Source: Diplonema japonicum (Eukaryota > Euglenozoa > Diplonemea > Diplonemida > Diplonemidae). Taken from it: a DNA stretch of 64,000 nt. Where the stretch lies: the NCBI GenBank assembly GCA_964019335.1, contig OZ025668.1, forward strand, positions 310,001-374,000, given 5' to 3'. Shown piece after piece: positions 39,301-48,709 of this stretch; the stretch's first letter is position 1, and the number at the start of each line of letters is the position of its first letter. The position numbers and the translations under genes are program-made. The notes beneath the pieces were generated by a model. The model saw only the letters and a program-made list of their open reading frames with translations, had not been told where the DNA came from and searched no databases.

Positions 39301-41529
39301 GGCATTCTTAAACAAGGCAGTCGCCCCACTCATTGCATCGCGGTTAGCTTCCCATAGGTCCTCGCTGTCTGAGATCTCTATAAAGACGATAGTGCTCTTC
39401 GTGAGGGGTGGTAGTTTAGTTGCAACCGTCGGTTTCTGCCCAAGATGCTGCAATGCATCTAGCCCCATCTCAAGCTTCGCTTCCGGTATCTTAACGAGAT
39501 GCGCCATGTTCTGTAGAATATTCATGGAGACCTCAAGCTTCCTGGGATCCGTGTACGGGGAGCTCTCCCACCTGCTTGGGTTCGCCTTCTCCGAAAGGTA
39601 CATCTTCCTCCTGGCCAGCTTTGAAGGGTAGATTTCGAGAACCTTTACAGCGTACTTCACACCCGCAAGGGTGACCTCGGGAAGGGGTGAGGCCGACATG
39701 GGGAGGCCGACTTTGCTGTCATCGAAAGCCTCTTCTGTTATAACGACTTGGCCGCCTTCTGCAGTACCGCAAAGCTTGGCGGCTATTGCGGAGGTGGTCC
39801 CCCAGTAGTCCATTTTGTTTGTGGTTGGGTCGGGGATGCAGACAGTGTAGCCGGAGTGGATAGAGGTGCGGACGCGGAGGCCTGTAAAGATTACAACCCC
39901 GGTGGTGTCTGTTTTGGGTTTGCAGTAGGGGAGCTGAAGAAGGCTTTCCTCCCACGGATGGCTGTGCAACGCAGTTTGCAGCTCCAGTGCGAAGAGCACC
40001 GCTTCAGATTCAGAATGGAACGCAGACATGATTGCGTCGACATCCGTACGAACCTCAACACCATTATGTCTGAGAAGGATATCACGAAGGTGCTTGTGGT
40101 AGGAGATGATAGCTTGTGACATAGCAGCACCAGAGGCATCGAAGAGGTCTCTGCAGAACGGAACGTCAGTGAACGCAAGGGCGACCTTTCCCATCGGCTC
40201 GCGAGCAGGTACTTGCGAAGGTTTCACAAAGGACGATGCTGCGTTGAGCCGAGGCGGTGCTTCGGTAAACCGACGCCTCGAAAGCGTGAGAGGAAGCATC
40301 TGCACCACACCGTTCAACCCCTCGAGGTTCTTCACCGACACCTTGGAAGGCGATACCTCGTTTGACGCTGTGGAGAGCACCATGTTGGTGATCAACGTTT
40401 CCCCCATTCGCGCGTTTGTCATCATCTGTGCTAGCGCGTCGGCGTCTGCTCCGTAAAACCACGCTCTTCCCACAGCCTCGTCGTATCTGAAGCCAACCCT
40501 TCCGTATGTAATACCGATCGAGCATGGTAGTCCCCTCCATAAAATGTCGCCAGTGTTCAATGTGCGAACCGCGAGGTCGGGGTGGGAAAGGACCTCCTTA
40601 GGCCATGGAAAGCGAAGAAGGTCGACGTGAAGCTGGTTTGCAAACCCAACCGCACAGCAAGTGTCGGTGAAGACAGCCATGAACTCGAATGTGTTCCCGG
40701 GAAGTGCTTCGTACCCATTATGCACATCAAGAAGCCGGCGGACAACAACAAGCAACTCACGAATGGTGGGAAGCATCTCATGTGGATTCGTTTCTAGCAG
40801 CATAAGAAACGTTGGGTATATAAAGTGAACCTTAAGAAGCGCCAAAGAAGGGGATTTGGGAACAGCTTCCTCTGGTAGATGCGCGGCTGTGATGGACCGC
40901 AGACGAGTAGCTTTCTTGAGATTCTCCACTCCTTCCGAAGCGGGTATCAAAACGTCTTCAATTGTCTCCTTTTTCGGTGCTGGAAGACCCGGTTCGATAT
41001 CAACCGAGCTGTCTCTTTTCAACTCCGTTTTAAAGGGGTCTGTTTGCGTCTCAATGGTTGCCACAACGGGCTTTGCCGGTGTAGCAAGGGGGCGGGACTG
41101 AAGGGAGTCGTTCTTGGCCGTCAGATCGATGATGGTGGTGGTCATGGCTTCGATTTTCTGTTGTAGAGTTTCAATGTTTTTTCGTAGATTATCCCGTTCT
41201 TCAATGAGGCCTTCGAACTGGAACGATGCAGCAAGAGGCTGCACGTCGGGCTGGCTGCTTCTTCTTCTGTTTGAAGACAACCCAACAGGTTCTTCTTGAA
41301 ACTTGTTCAAAATCGTATCAACATTTCCACAAATCGTCGATAGTTGTTTTGCCATGTGCACGGCGTTGTCGCTCTCCATGATCTCGATAGCATCTGAGAA
41401 GGAGTCTCTTTGCTGTTTTTTAACGCTGACCCTTCTTCCCTTTCCTTCTGTTAAGCTTACTACGCTGGTTCTTCGTGTAGTGGACTCCGTGAGCGCTTCT
41501 GCATCTGAAGACCTTCGAAGCCGCGACAT
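36317..41529 (-). CDS. Large soluble protein with four class III cyclase domains, one apparently active; three exons
   Basis: Exons 41529-38032, 37999-37895 and 37852-36317, joined across GTGTGC...TCCAG (38000-38031, 32 nt) and GTACGG...TTATAG (37853-37894, 42 nt), give 1,711-1,712 residues. Four cyclase-like domains lie at about 235-415, 447-635, 712-900 and 975-1175. Only the fourth keeps metal Asp982 (VFTDIQSSTLLWE) and Asp1025, the adenine-specifying Lys1021/Asp1108 pair (EVKTEGDAF, RMDYWG), and Asn1115/Arg1119. Adenylate cyclase is the likely activity. Splicing restores the family end GTTQIFQVLPRELRMRVF and then runs into a roughly 510-residue Ser-rich region with a helical domain near the C-terminus (HHQISRLHTKVKQF, NPHNAKIMSKGANIDDAVQ) that I do not recognise. 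A coiled coil sits at 105-140. No membrane span seen. The downstream part has no ATG of its own near its start, supporting one gene. Confidence 0.82.
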
Positions 41530-41693
41530 TCGCTTCCCTCCCTCCCTTTTTTTTTTTTCTTTTGTAAGGTTATAGAAGAGTGGGGGGAAGAAAAAAAAAT
41601 GCAGTTAGGAGGAAGAATATTATATCGAGACAAAAAAAAAGGAAAGAGAAACAATAAATAAAAAATAAAGATATATATGAGTTAAAGGAGGCC
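41530..41693. other. Leader of the cyclase gene and LINE-tail scrap
   Basis: A/T runs, then TATATATGAGTTAAAGGAGG (41672 onward), which resembles the LINE 3' segment near 45.9 kb, directly abutting repeat copy C. Confidence 0.45.
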
Positions 41694-42056
41694 GGTGTTG
41701 GCGGCGCCCTGCACAAGAACTGTCTACTTGATTACAGGGGGCGCACCGCGGCCGAGTTGTAGCTTCTTCTGCGTTCCGCGTCGTGTCCTTAATGCGTGCG
41801 GTGTACAGCTCAACCCCAGCCGGTGCGTCCCGGGTAACCAAGATTCTGCGCTCGTGCAGTTTGCTGCCTGTTCGTCACCCTGAGCATCTGCATTATGTTC
41901 TTCCACTCGGGCGCTACCGGTGATGACCGACGAGGAGGTCAACAGCGAACAACACATCTGATCTTTTTCTTATATTTCCATGTTATCCCCACCACCTACA
42001 AAAAGAAATGGTAATTAACTATTCCTCTTCCCATATGCGATGGTACAAAAAAAAAT
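41694..42056 (-). repeat. Dispersed repeat, copy C
   Basis: Shares nearly all of copy A, including the downstream phrase GGTAATTAACTATTCCTCTT. Its minus-strand frame (41957-41724) is 77 codons: a 3-nt insertion adds one Cys (LSCTPHALR for LSTPHALR), and one residue change gives EEHNADAQ. Its left part (GTGTTGGCGGCGCCCTGCAC) is shared only with the diverged copy at 22.1 kb. Confidence 0.85.
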
Positions 42057-43306
42057 TCAAAAACCAAACCGGGGATAAGCTCGTGAAGAAAAAAAAAACT
42101 TTTTAAAAAAAAAAGAAAAGAAAAAAAAACTGTCTTTTTTTTTTTTTTCCTTCCTTTTTTTCCCTCCCATGCCCCTTAAACACACACACCTCCTAACTAC
42201 TCATACCTTCACCCTTTTCTTTTTTTTTTCAGTTTTTTTTTTTTGGCCGGGGGAAAGGAGTGGAGGAGGGATGTGGGGGGGGGTTTTTAAAAATGGGAAA
42301 GGGGGGAGAGCATAAAAACTTTTCACTTTTTTTTTCGATAAAAATAAAGAAGGGGGGAGGGGGGGGGGGGGGGGGGGGTAAAGTACTGCGCAATGATCAA
42401 ACAGAGCAGATGCGAAAAAAAAAAAAAGAACAAGGGAAATAATTGGGTCTCTTTTTAAAAAGAATTTTCGTTATGAATAAACTAAGTTAAAACTTCCCTT
42501 AAAAGCCCAGGTTGCATTTTTTGCCATATAGTAATGACAGCTATGCACGAAAAGCTTATAAGATTATTGTTGGGCTGGTAAGGAGAGAGAAAAAAAGTTG
42601 GCATCCCAGCAAGAATCAATCAAATAACAAGTAGTGTTGACGGGAGATTAAAAAGAAGAAGAAAAAAAGAAAAAAAAAAAGAAAAAAAGGAAACTTTTTT
42701 TGATAAGTCGTAATCGGTTTGTTTTATTTTTATTTTTATTTTATATTTCGTTCAAAATCCAAACCTCAGTCATTTCTAGTCAACTACCCTCTTCAGTTCT
42801 CCCGAAGCTTACTTTTTGGCAGCCTGCCGGGGGGGGGGGGGGGGGGGGGGGCGCATGTTCGCCTGTGTTGTTTTGGCATTGGGGCTCAGTCGAAATTCAA
42901 AACATGGGCCAACCCGGTCTATCTTAACCCCGTAGCCAGTTTTTTTTTTTCAAAAAAAGAAGAAGAAAAAATTCTTCTTTTTTTGAACAAAGATCCAAAA
43001 AAAAAGGCAAGTTTTTTTGTTTTTTTGTTTTTTTTTTTTTTTTAATAATAACAATATAAAATTTATTTCTCTCTCCCAATAAGAATAAAGAAAGATCTTT
43101 CCGCCGCTTTTATAGAACAAAAGTATTAGAGGTTGGGGGGGGGGGGGGGGCAAAGACGTTTCACACGTTCCTTCCATTTTTTTTTTTTTGCTTTCTCTTC
43201 TTCCATCTATTTGCTTCTTTTTTTTTTCATGTTCGTGGTTATCGTTTTATTCGGAAGAAGAGAACAAAAAAAGGGGGGGTCTTCTTTCTTGGCCTCCACA
43301 CCTTGC
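42057..43306. other. Homopolymer-rich stretch with two long G-runs
   Basis: G-runs at 42359-42378 (20 nt) and 42829-42851 (23 nt), another near 43135-43150, and many A/T runs. Open frames encode Lys/Phe-rich strings. No gene seen. Confidence 0.6.
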
Positions 43307-44599
43307 TCACAGAATAGAGGTCATTTGTGTTGACAACTGACCCGACATTTGAGTAGAAGTGGGTTCAGAACAGGACTTCGCTGCAGTGCGGTAGTTCAAA
43401 GACAGTTCGCTAGGGGACATAGCCGACAGTTCAGGGGGCGCGTCCCTCCAGTCATTCGGGACGTCGTCGAAGGCAGCCTGTATGAGCCGCCTCGTGCGGC
43501 CCATCTCAACATCTACCTTCACTGTGTCCAAGGATTTTGTGTCAAAAGGATTCTCCAGTGAAGTCTGCACCAGAAGCAAGCTGCACATGAACACAGTGAT
43601 GACCCCGCTGAAGGCGCAGGCAAACACGATGTTGCTCTCCGTCATGGTGTCGCCCTTCGACAGGTGTAAAAAGTACGGCCCGTAAAACATGGGCAGTGTG
43701 TGCACCACCACCCTTGAGAACGACCTCATTGCCTGCGGTGTCCTGTACTCCTTCAGCGTCCGGATCACCTCCCACTCCCGCGTCAGGAAGAACAGGTACT
43801 GGTTGATACGCGATGCTTCGTTCGGAGGCAGACCCTTCGACTTCAGCTCCTCAGTCGCACCGTGCAGACGGCCGATGAGCTTTGTGACGTTCTCAGCGCC
43901 GACTTCTTCCGCCCACTCCACCCATTTGGCCTCTTCCTGCCCACATGAGGTGTACACATGCCTTGCACGGCCCTTCCTCGGGACGAGGAGGTAGCTGCGA
44001 ATGGCGTCGCAGAGGTTTAAGATAAGCGCCTGTGCCTCAAGCCCGTGAGTCGATCGTATGCAGTGCTGCTTGTCAGATGAGAAGGGTTTGGTGGTGGGAG
44101 CGGTTCTTCCATTGTACATTTTATCAGAGCCCACCCAGTCCCATCGGGCATGGGCTGACATGATGTTGAAGAGAAGCCCACGAAGCGTAGCGAGTGCCTT
44201 GAGAGCATCGTCCCTCCTGACGAAGGCTTGTGTGATACTCATGGTGAGGGGGAAGACTACGGCGAAGGAGACGAGTGTCCAGGACATGTCGCTTGATAGG
44301 CGTTGCCCGTAACGGTCGTAAATCAGGACGCTGAGCACGCTGGTTGTGAGGGCGAGAAGGGTCTCTGCGCTGCATACGTATTTCAAAACCACTGCAAAGG
44401 CCGACCACAAGTCCAGAGCGAGGTCGAAGAAGGAGTAGAAGAACTTAGAAACCCACCCTTCCTTCCAGTCGTCCACATCTTCCCCAACCTCCTCATTGCA
44501 GCAGCAACTCCTTGTTTCCTTGATCACAGTGTTCGTGAGTTTCCCACGTCCCTGAGGGTATCTCCCAGAGGTGAATCGGCAGCAGAATATTTTATCCAT
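43307..44599 (-). CDS. Bestrophin-like anion channel, paralogue 1
   Basis: A 430-residue membrane protein from ATG 44599 (MDKIFCCRF). Hydrophobic spans at about 60-100 (LLALTTSVLSVLIYDRYG, WTLVSFAVVFPLTMSITQAF) and about 295-350 (VVVHTLPMFYGPYFLHL, VFACAFSGVITVFMCSLLLV) are followed by SLENPFDTKSLDTVKVDVEM. That last block is the Asn/Asp-Pro-Phe block typical of the bestrophin/UPF0187 superfamily. Such proteins form pentameric chloride or bicarbonate channels. A Cys cluster near residue 30 (RSCCC) could be lipidated. The core from about residue 60 to 400 is almost identical to paralogue 2 at 47.4-48.7 kb, while the N- and C-termini differ. The start is supported by the matching M-x-x-IFCCRF in the paralogue. 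No intron. Confidence 0.82.
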   Translation of the reverse strand: MDKIFCCRFTSGRYPQGRGKLTNTVIKETRSCCCNEEVGEDVDDWKEGWVSKFFYSFFDLALDLWSAFAVVLKYVCSAETLLALTTSVLSVLIYDRYGQRLSSDMSWTLVSFAVVFPLTMSITQAFVRRDDALKALATLRGLLFNIMSAHARWDWVGSDKMYNGRTAPTTKPFSSDKQHCIRSTHGLEAQALILNLCDAIRSYLLVPRKGRARHVYTSCGQEEAKWVEWAEEVGAENVTKLIGRLHGATEELKSKGLPPNEASRINQYLFFLTREWEVIRTLKEYRTPQAMRSFSRVVVHTLPMFYGPYFLHLSKGDTMTESNIVFACAFSGVITVFMCSLLLVQTSLENPFDTKSLDTVKVDVEMGRTRRLIQAAFDDVPNDWRDAPPELSAMSPSELSLNYRTAAKSCSEPTSTQMSGQLSTQMTSIL

Positions 44600-45439
44600 C
44601 TTTTGCAACTCCTGATGTGGTTTTTTGTATTGATATGAAAACTGTTTAAACACTTGAAATAAGAAGAAAAGAAAGCAAAAGATGAGATGCGGGGTGCTCT
44701 TACTACTCATCAGCCTTTCTCCCTTTTCTGAAAAAGGAGAGGAAACTAAAACTTGATTAGAATATTTTTTTTTTCTTTTTGTATCTTTATTTTTTTCCTT
44801 TTTTTTTTCGTTCTTCCGCATTGGTTGGAGAAGTAAAAGAGGAAGTATAGGGAAACGGGGGGGTGTATGCAACTATGGGAGTTGCATACACCCCCCTTGC
44901 ATCATACAAGGGGGAAGAAAAAGAAACAAAGAGCGTCTTTCTTTTTTGTTTTGTTTTCTTTTTTCTTCCTTGCATGAGTTTGGTAAACTATCTTTTGTAA
45001 CCGTAAGAAACAAAAAAAAAAAAAAAATCGTTAAAAAAAACGTTCATCAGGCGTGGTGTGCCTGGTCCCGGTTCTCCTCACAGCAGAGTTTCGATGACCT
45101 TCAACCAGACCGAAGGTCTTGTTGCCCCTTCAAAAAAAAAAAAAAAACTCTTTTTTTTCCTTCTCCCATCGCTATGGATGGGCCATGAGAGGGCAAGGTA
45201 TAGGCCCTCGTTAAGAAAGGTGTATAACTAGGGCTAAAAAAAACATGACATTTCCACTTTGAGGTGTGTATTTTCCTTTTTATTTTCCCCGTATTTTCCC
45301 ACCGTCCGTCCCGCCCTATTCTTTGCTGTGCAAATAAAGAAAGTTAGACATGGGTGACTTCTTTTTTTAATGCAACAAAGGTAGGGAATAAGGAGGAGGG
45401 GGGAGAGTTCTTTTTTAAAACAAAAGGAATTGACAGCAC

Positions 45440-45479
<40 letters not shown>

Positions 45480-45897
45480 GAATAGGGAGGAAGATAGAAA
45501 AGTACAAAAGTACCGTAAGGCTCGTCGCATTTTTTTTTTTTTTTTTAAATCACGAGACCAAATATCGAGTAAGTAAGAAAAAATAAAAAAGTAAACGGAT
45601 CGTTACACAGCCACATTCTTTGTTTAGAAAAAAAAAAAAAAAAAGAACATTGTGAACACAATAGCTACCTAAAGGGGGAAGGAAGTTATTCTGCGTGACT
45701 TATAATAACGCTCATCCAGAAGAAAAAAAGATGAAAAAAGAGAAACACCACCCTGCGTTAAAAAAAAAAGAAGAAACCTATTTTAAGGTGCTGTATTTGT
45801 GCTTCACGTGCTCAATCCCGTTATCAAGAATCTCCTGCAGGGCTACGATGCGGAGGAAAAAAAAAAAAAAAAAAAAAAAAACAAAAACAAAAAAAAA
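44600..45897. other. Gap between bestrophin 1 and the LINE fragment
   Basis: Holds two adjacent DNA hairpins (listed separately), a 35-nt A-run at 45442-45476, and a small block of normal composition at 45040-45130 (minus-strand frame ATRPSVWLKVIETLL, then stop) that may be a repeat scrap. No gene. Confidence 0.5.
44858..44914. other. Two adjacent hairpins upstream of bestrophin 1
   Basis: A perfect 17-bp inverted repeat with a 5-nt loop: 44858-44874 (GGGGGGTGTATGCAACT) pairs with 44880-44896. It overlaps a second stem of 8 bp with a 7-nt loop: 44892-44899 (CCCCCTTG) with 44907-44914. They share the C-run, so as RNA or extruded DNA the two would compete. Confidence 0.8.
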
Positions 45898-45898
45898 A

Positions 45899-47020
45899 TA
45901 TATGAGTTAAAGGAAGTCTTTGTGAGACGCCCCCTTGTTCTCATCTTCTACCTGCACCTATCCCCTTTCAGCAGCGGTTTCTCCTCCTTTGGTGGTCTTG
46001 CCGGCCTTCTCCCCAGCCTGGCCGCTCTTTCTCTTCGTTCTCTCGCCCATTGTCCTTTCAACGCCTCTAGGTCATGCTTGGTCTTCGGTGATGCAAATAT
46101 CGCCCTCCTGTTCCATCCGATCACCGCCTTTGTCCTCCCGATGGATCGTAGTGTGTGCACCCTTGTGCTCGGCTCAGCTGGGAAGGCCCTCCTTCCTTTC
46201 ACCTTCTTCAGTACCCTCCCTAGCTCCCATGTGTGCCAGATCTTCTTCATCAGTCCATGCAATCTCCTCGCTTTCTGCTGTACTTCTGCGAGATCCCCCA
46301 GCTTCCCTCCAAGGGTCTTCCCGGTCACGTTCTCGAAATCCAGTGCCAGCTCCACCGTCGACACTGACGTGTTCCTGCTGCCTGCATACCAGCGCAGTTG
46401 CCGCATCCACCTCAGCACCTCCTTCGTGTACTCCCGTAGGACATCCCCTGCCGGTAGCTTGCCGAAGTCCTTGTCCGACGGTACTGGGTGTTCTTGACCT
46501 TGTGTGATCTCCAGCCACTGGTGTGTGTGGTACACCTCCTGCCTCTTCGCTTGTAGGGCTGCGTCCCGCTCCCCCACCACCGCCAGCAGGTACCTCTGCG
46601 TTCCTTCGAGCCTTTCCCTGACATCCTTCCCTGCTCCCCTTGGCAGGATGCCATGCAGCTTCGTACACGGTTCCAGCCCCCTGCGCGTCATGCCTTCGTG
46701 TTCTTCCCGCTGTTGCACTTCCTTGGCCTTTTCGCACTCCCACAGTGCGTGCTCCAGCATGTTGGGCAGCTGTTGCTCCTGACCGCAGATGTCGCAGTGT
46801 GCCGTCGTGGGTTCGGCCTGCTTAGCTTCTTGCTTCCTCGCCTCCGCAATCAGCCACTTTTCGGTGTCCTGTCCTTCCTCTTCTTCTTCTTCTTGTTCAT
46901 CTTCAGCCTCGCCTTCATCCTCGTCTTCTTCTCCTTCCGCCATCGGGATGTGCTCCACCGTGTCCGTGCGCCATCCCCGTGGGTTGATGTAGAACACTGC
47001 CCCCGAGATGATCCTTAAAA
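45899..47020 (-). mobile_element. 5'-truncated LINE-type retrotransposon, C-terminal 350 codons intact
   Basis: The minus-strand frame (open from about 47016, stop at 45948) has no real ATG start. It begins mid-protein (AVFYINPRGWRTDTVEHIPM) after a T-run. Features: a long acidic stretch, then a Cys-rich knuckle HCDICGQEQQLPNMLEHALW followed by EC. This C-x2-C...H...C arrangement is typical downstream of the reverse transcriptase domain in LINEs. A helical, basic end follows (KGRRAFPAEPSTRVHTLRSI, PLLKGDRCR). Two decayed relatives lie at 24.6-25.3 and 26.6-26.8 kb. The reverse transcriptase itself is absent. It sits between the two bestrophin paralogues. Confidence 0.75.
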
Positions 47021-47389
47021 AAAAAAAAGCATCAGCAGTCCGAGCAGTCTGAGCAGGCCTCGCAAAAACCTCTTAAAATAGAACAATAAAAAGAAAAAGA
47101 AAAGGATCTGGCACGCGTCTCACAGTGCATCCTTTGATAACTGGACAGTGTCCCCGGAAAACGCACACAAAAGCACACACCCAAAAAAAAGAAGAAGAAA
47201 AAAAAGAAAAAGACTACCGAGGAGTTGTTGAGGAAGAAAAATCCAAGGTCGCGTTTTTCGGAGAAAAAAAAAAAAGAAGAGATAATAATAGAGAAAATGC
47301 TAGGAATTGAGAGAATATGGAAATAATAATAAAACATAGGTTGAAAAAAAAAAAATATAGAAGACAGCTTCTGTTGCCCATCACAGGGA
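47021..47389. other. Short A/T-rich gap
   Basis: Purine-rich runs and A/T tracts between the LINE fragment and bestrophin 2. No gene seen. Confidence 0.55.
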
Positions 47390-48709
47390 TCACGAGAGGG
47401 GCAGCGCCATAGGAGTCAGCAGCTTCGAGGACCTCCCAGCTGAGCCCGACCAGCTCTCCTCTCTGACAAGTAGATCAGGACTCCCATATTTGAATGTCAA
47501 ATCATCAGGGGACTGAGCCGACAGTTCAGGGGGCGCGTCCCTCCACTCATTTGAGAGATCGGCGTAGAGAGACTGTATGAGTCGCCTCGTGCGGCCCATC
47601 TCAACATCTACCTTCACTGTGTCCAAGGATTTTGTGTCAAAAGGATTCTCCAGTGAAGTCTGCACCAGAAGCAAGCTGCACATGAACACAGTGATGACCC
47701 CGCTGAAGGCGCAGGCAAACACGATGTTGCTCTCCGTCATGGTGTCGCCCTTCGACAGGTGTAAGAAGTACGGCCCGTAAAACATGGGTAGTGTGTGCAC
47801 CACCACCCTTGAGAACGACCTCATTGCCTGCGGTGTCCTGTACTCCTTCAGCGTCCGGATCACCTCCCACTCCCGCGTCAGGAAGAACAGGTACTGGTTG
47901 ATACGCGATGCTTCGTTCGGAGGCAGACCCTTCGACTTCAGCTCCTCAGTCGCACCGTGCAGACGGCCGATGAGCTTTGTGACTTTGTCGGCGCCGACTT
48001 CTTCCGCCCATCCCACCCACTCCGACTCTTCCTGCCCACATGAGGTGTACACATGCCTTGCACGGCCCTTCCTCGGGACGAGGAGGTAGCACCGGATGGC
48101 ACCGCAAAGATTCAGGATCAGCGTTTGCGCCTCAAGCCCGTGTGTTGTGCGCAGGACGTGTTCCTCAGCTGTCTCGCCAACCGCAGGGGGCTTGGGTTTG
48201 GTGGTGGGAGCGGTTCTTCCATTGTACATTTTATCAGAGCCCACCCAGTCCCATCGGGCATGGGCTGACATGATGTTGCAGAGAAGCCCACGAAGCGTAG
48301 CGAGTGCCTTGAGAGCATCATCCCTCCTGACGAAGGCTTGTGTGATACTCATGGTGAGGGGGAAGACTACGGCGAAGGAGACGAGTGTCCAGGACATTTC
48401 GCCAGAAAGGCGTTGCCCGTAACGGTCGTACGCTAGAACGCTGAGCACGCTGGTTGTGAGGGCGAGAAGGGTCTCCGCGCTCCAGACGTACTTCACGAAA
48501 ACGGCAAAGGCCGCCCACAGGTCGAGGGCAAGGTCGAAGAAGGAGTAGAAAAGTTGTGAAACGTAGCTTTCCTGCCACGTGTCGTCCGTGTCGTAAAGGT
48601 CTGCAGGCCCATCGCAGCAGCACCCCCGTGTCTCGTTGTACACAGTGCCCGCAAGCTGCCCGCGTGGTCCTGGGTGCTGGTTGAACCTGCAACAGAATAT
48701 GGTTGCCAT
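47390..48709 (-). CDS. Bestrophin-like anion channel, paralogue 2
   Basis: A 439-residue protein from ATG 48709 (MATIFCCRF), co-linear with paralogue 1. The central region, including SLENPFDTKSLDTVKVDVEM and the spans before it, is nearly identical at both protein and DNA level; differences are a handful of bases over several hundred. The first 60 and last 60 residues are clearly diverged, and a short insertion (PPAVGETAEEHVLR) lies after PTTKPK. This pattern suggests tandem duplication with later sequence homogenisation of the core. Expected role: chloride or bicarbonate channel. The separate tails may set localisation or regulation. Confidence 0.82.
   Translation of the reverse strand: MATIFCCRFNQHPGPRGQLAGTVYNETRGCCCDGPADLYDTDDTWQESYVSQLFYSFFDLALDLWAAFAVFVKYVWSAETLLALTTSVLSVLAYDRYGQRLSGEMSWTLVSFAVVFPLTMSITQAFVRRDDALKALATLRGLLCNIMSAHARWDWVGSDKMYNGRTAPTTKPKPPAVGETAEEHVLRTTHGLEAQTLILNLCGAIRCYLLVPRKGRARHVYTSCGQEESEWVGWAEEVGADKVTKLIGRLHGATEELKSKGLPPNEASRINQYLFFLTREWEVIRTLKEYRTPQAMRSFSRVVVHTLPMFYGPYFLHLSKGDTMTESNIVFACAFSGVITVFMCSLLLVQTSLENPFDTKSLDTVKVDVEMGRTRRLIQSLYADLSNEWRDAPPELSAQSPDDLTFKYGSPDLLVREESWSGSAGRSSKLLTPMALPLS

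Noticed and set aside
37698-41575. Numerous 60-220-codon frames on both strands overlapping the cyclase gene
   Set aside because: All overlap conserved cyclase domains in another frame and show no independent family signal.
45948-46997. An ordinary host gene of 349 residues
   Set aside because: It has no ATG start, carries a Cys-knuckle typical of LINE polyproteins, and has two decayed relatives with truncated 5' ends.
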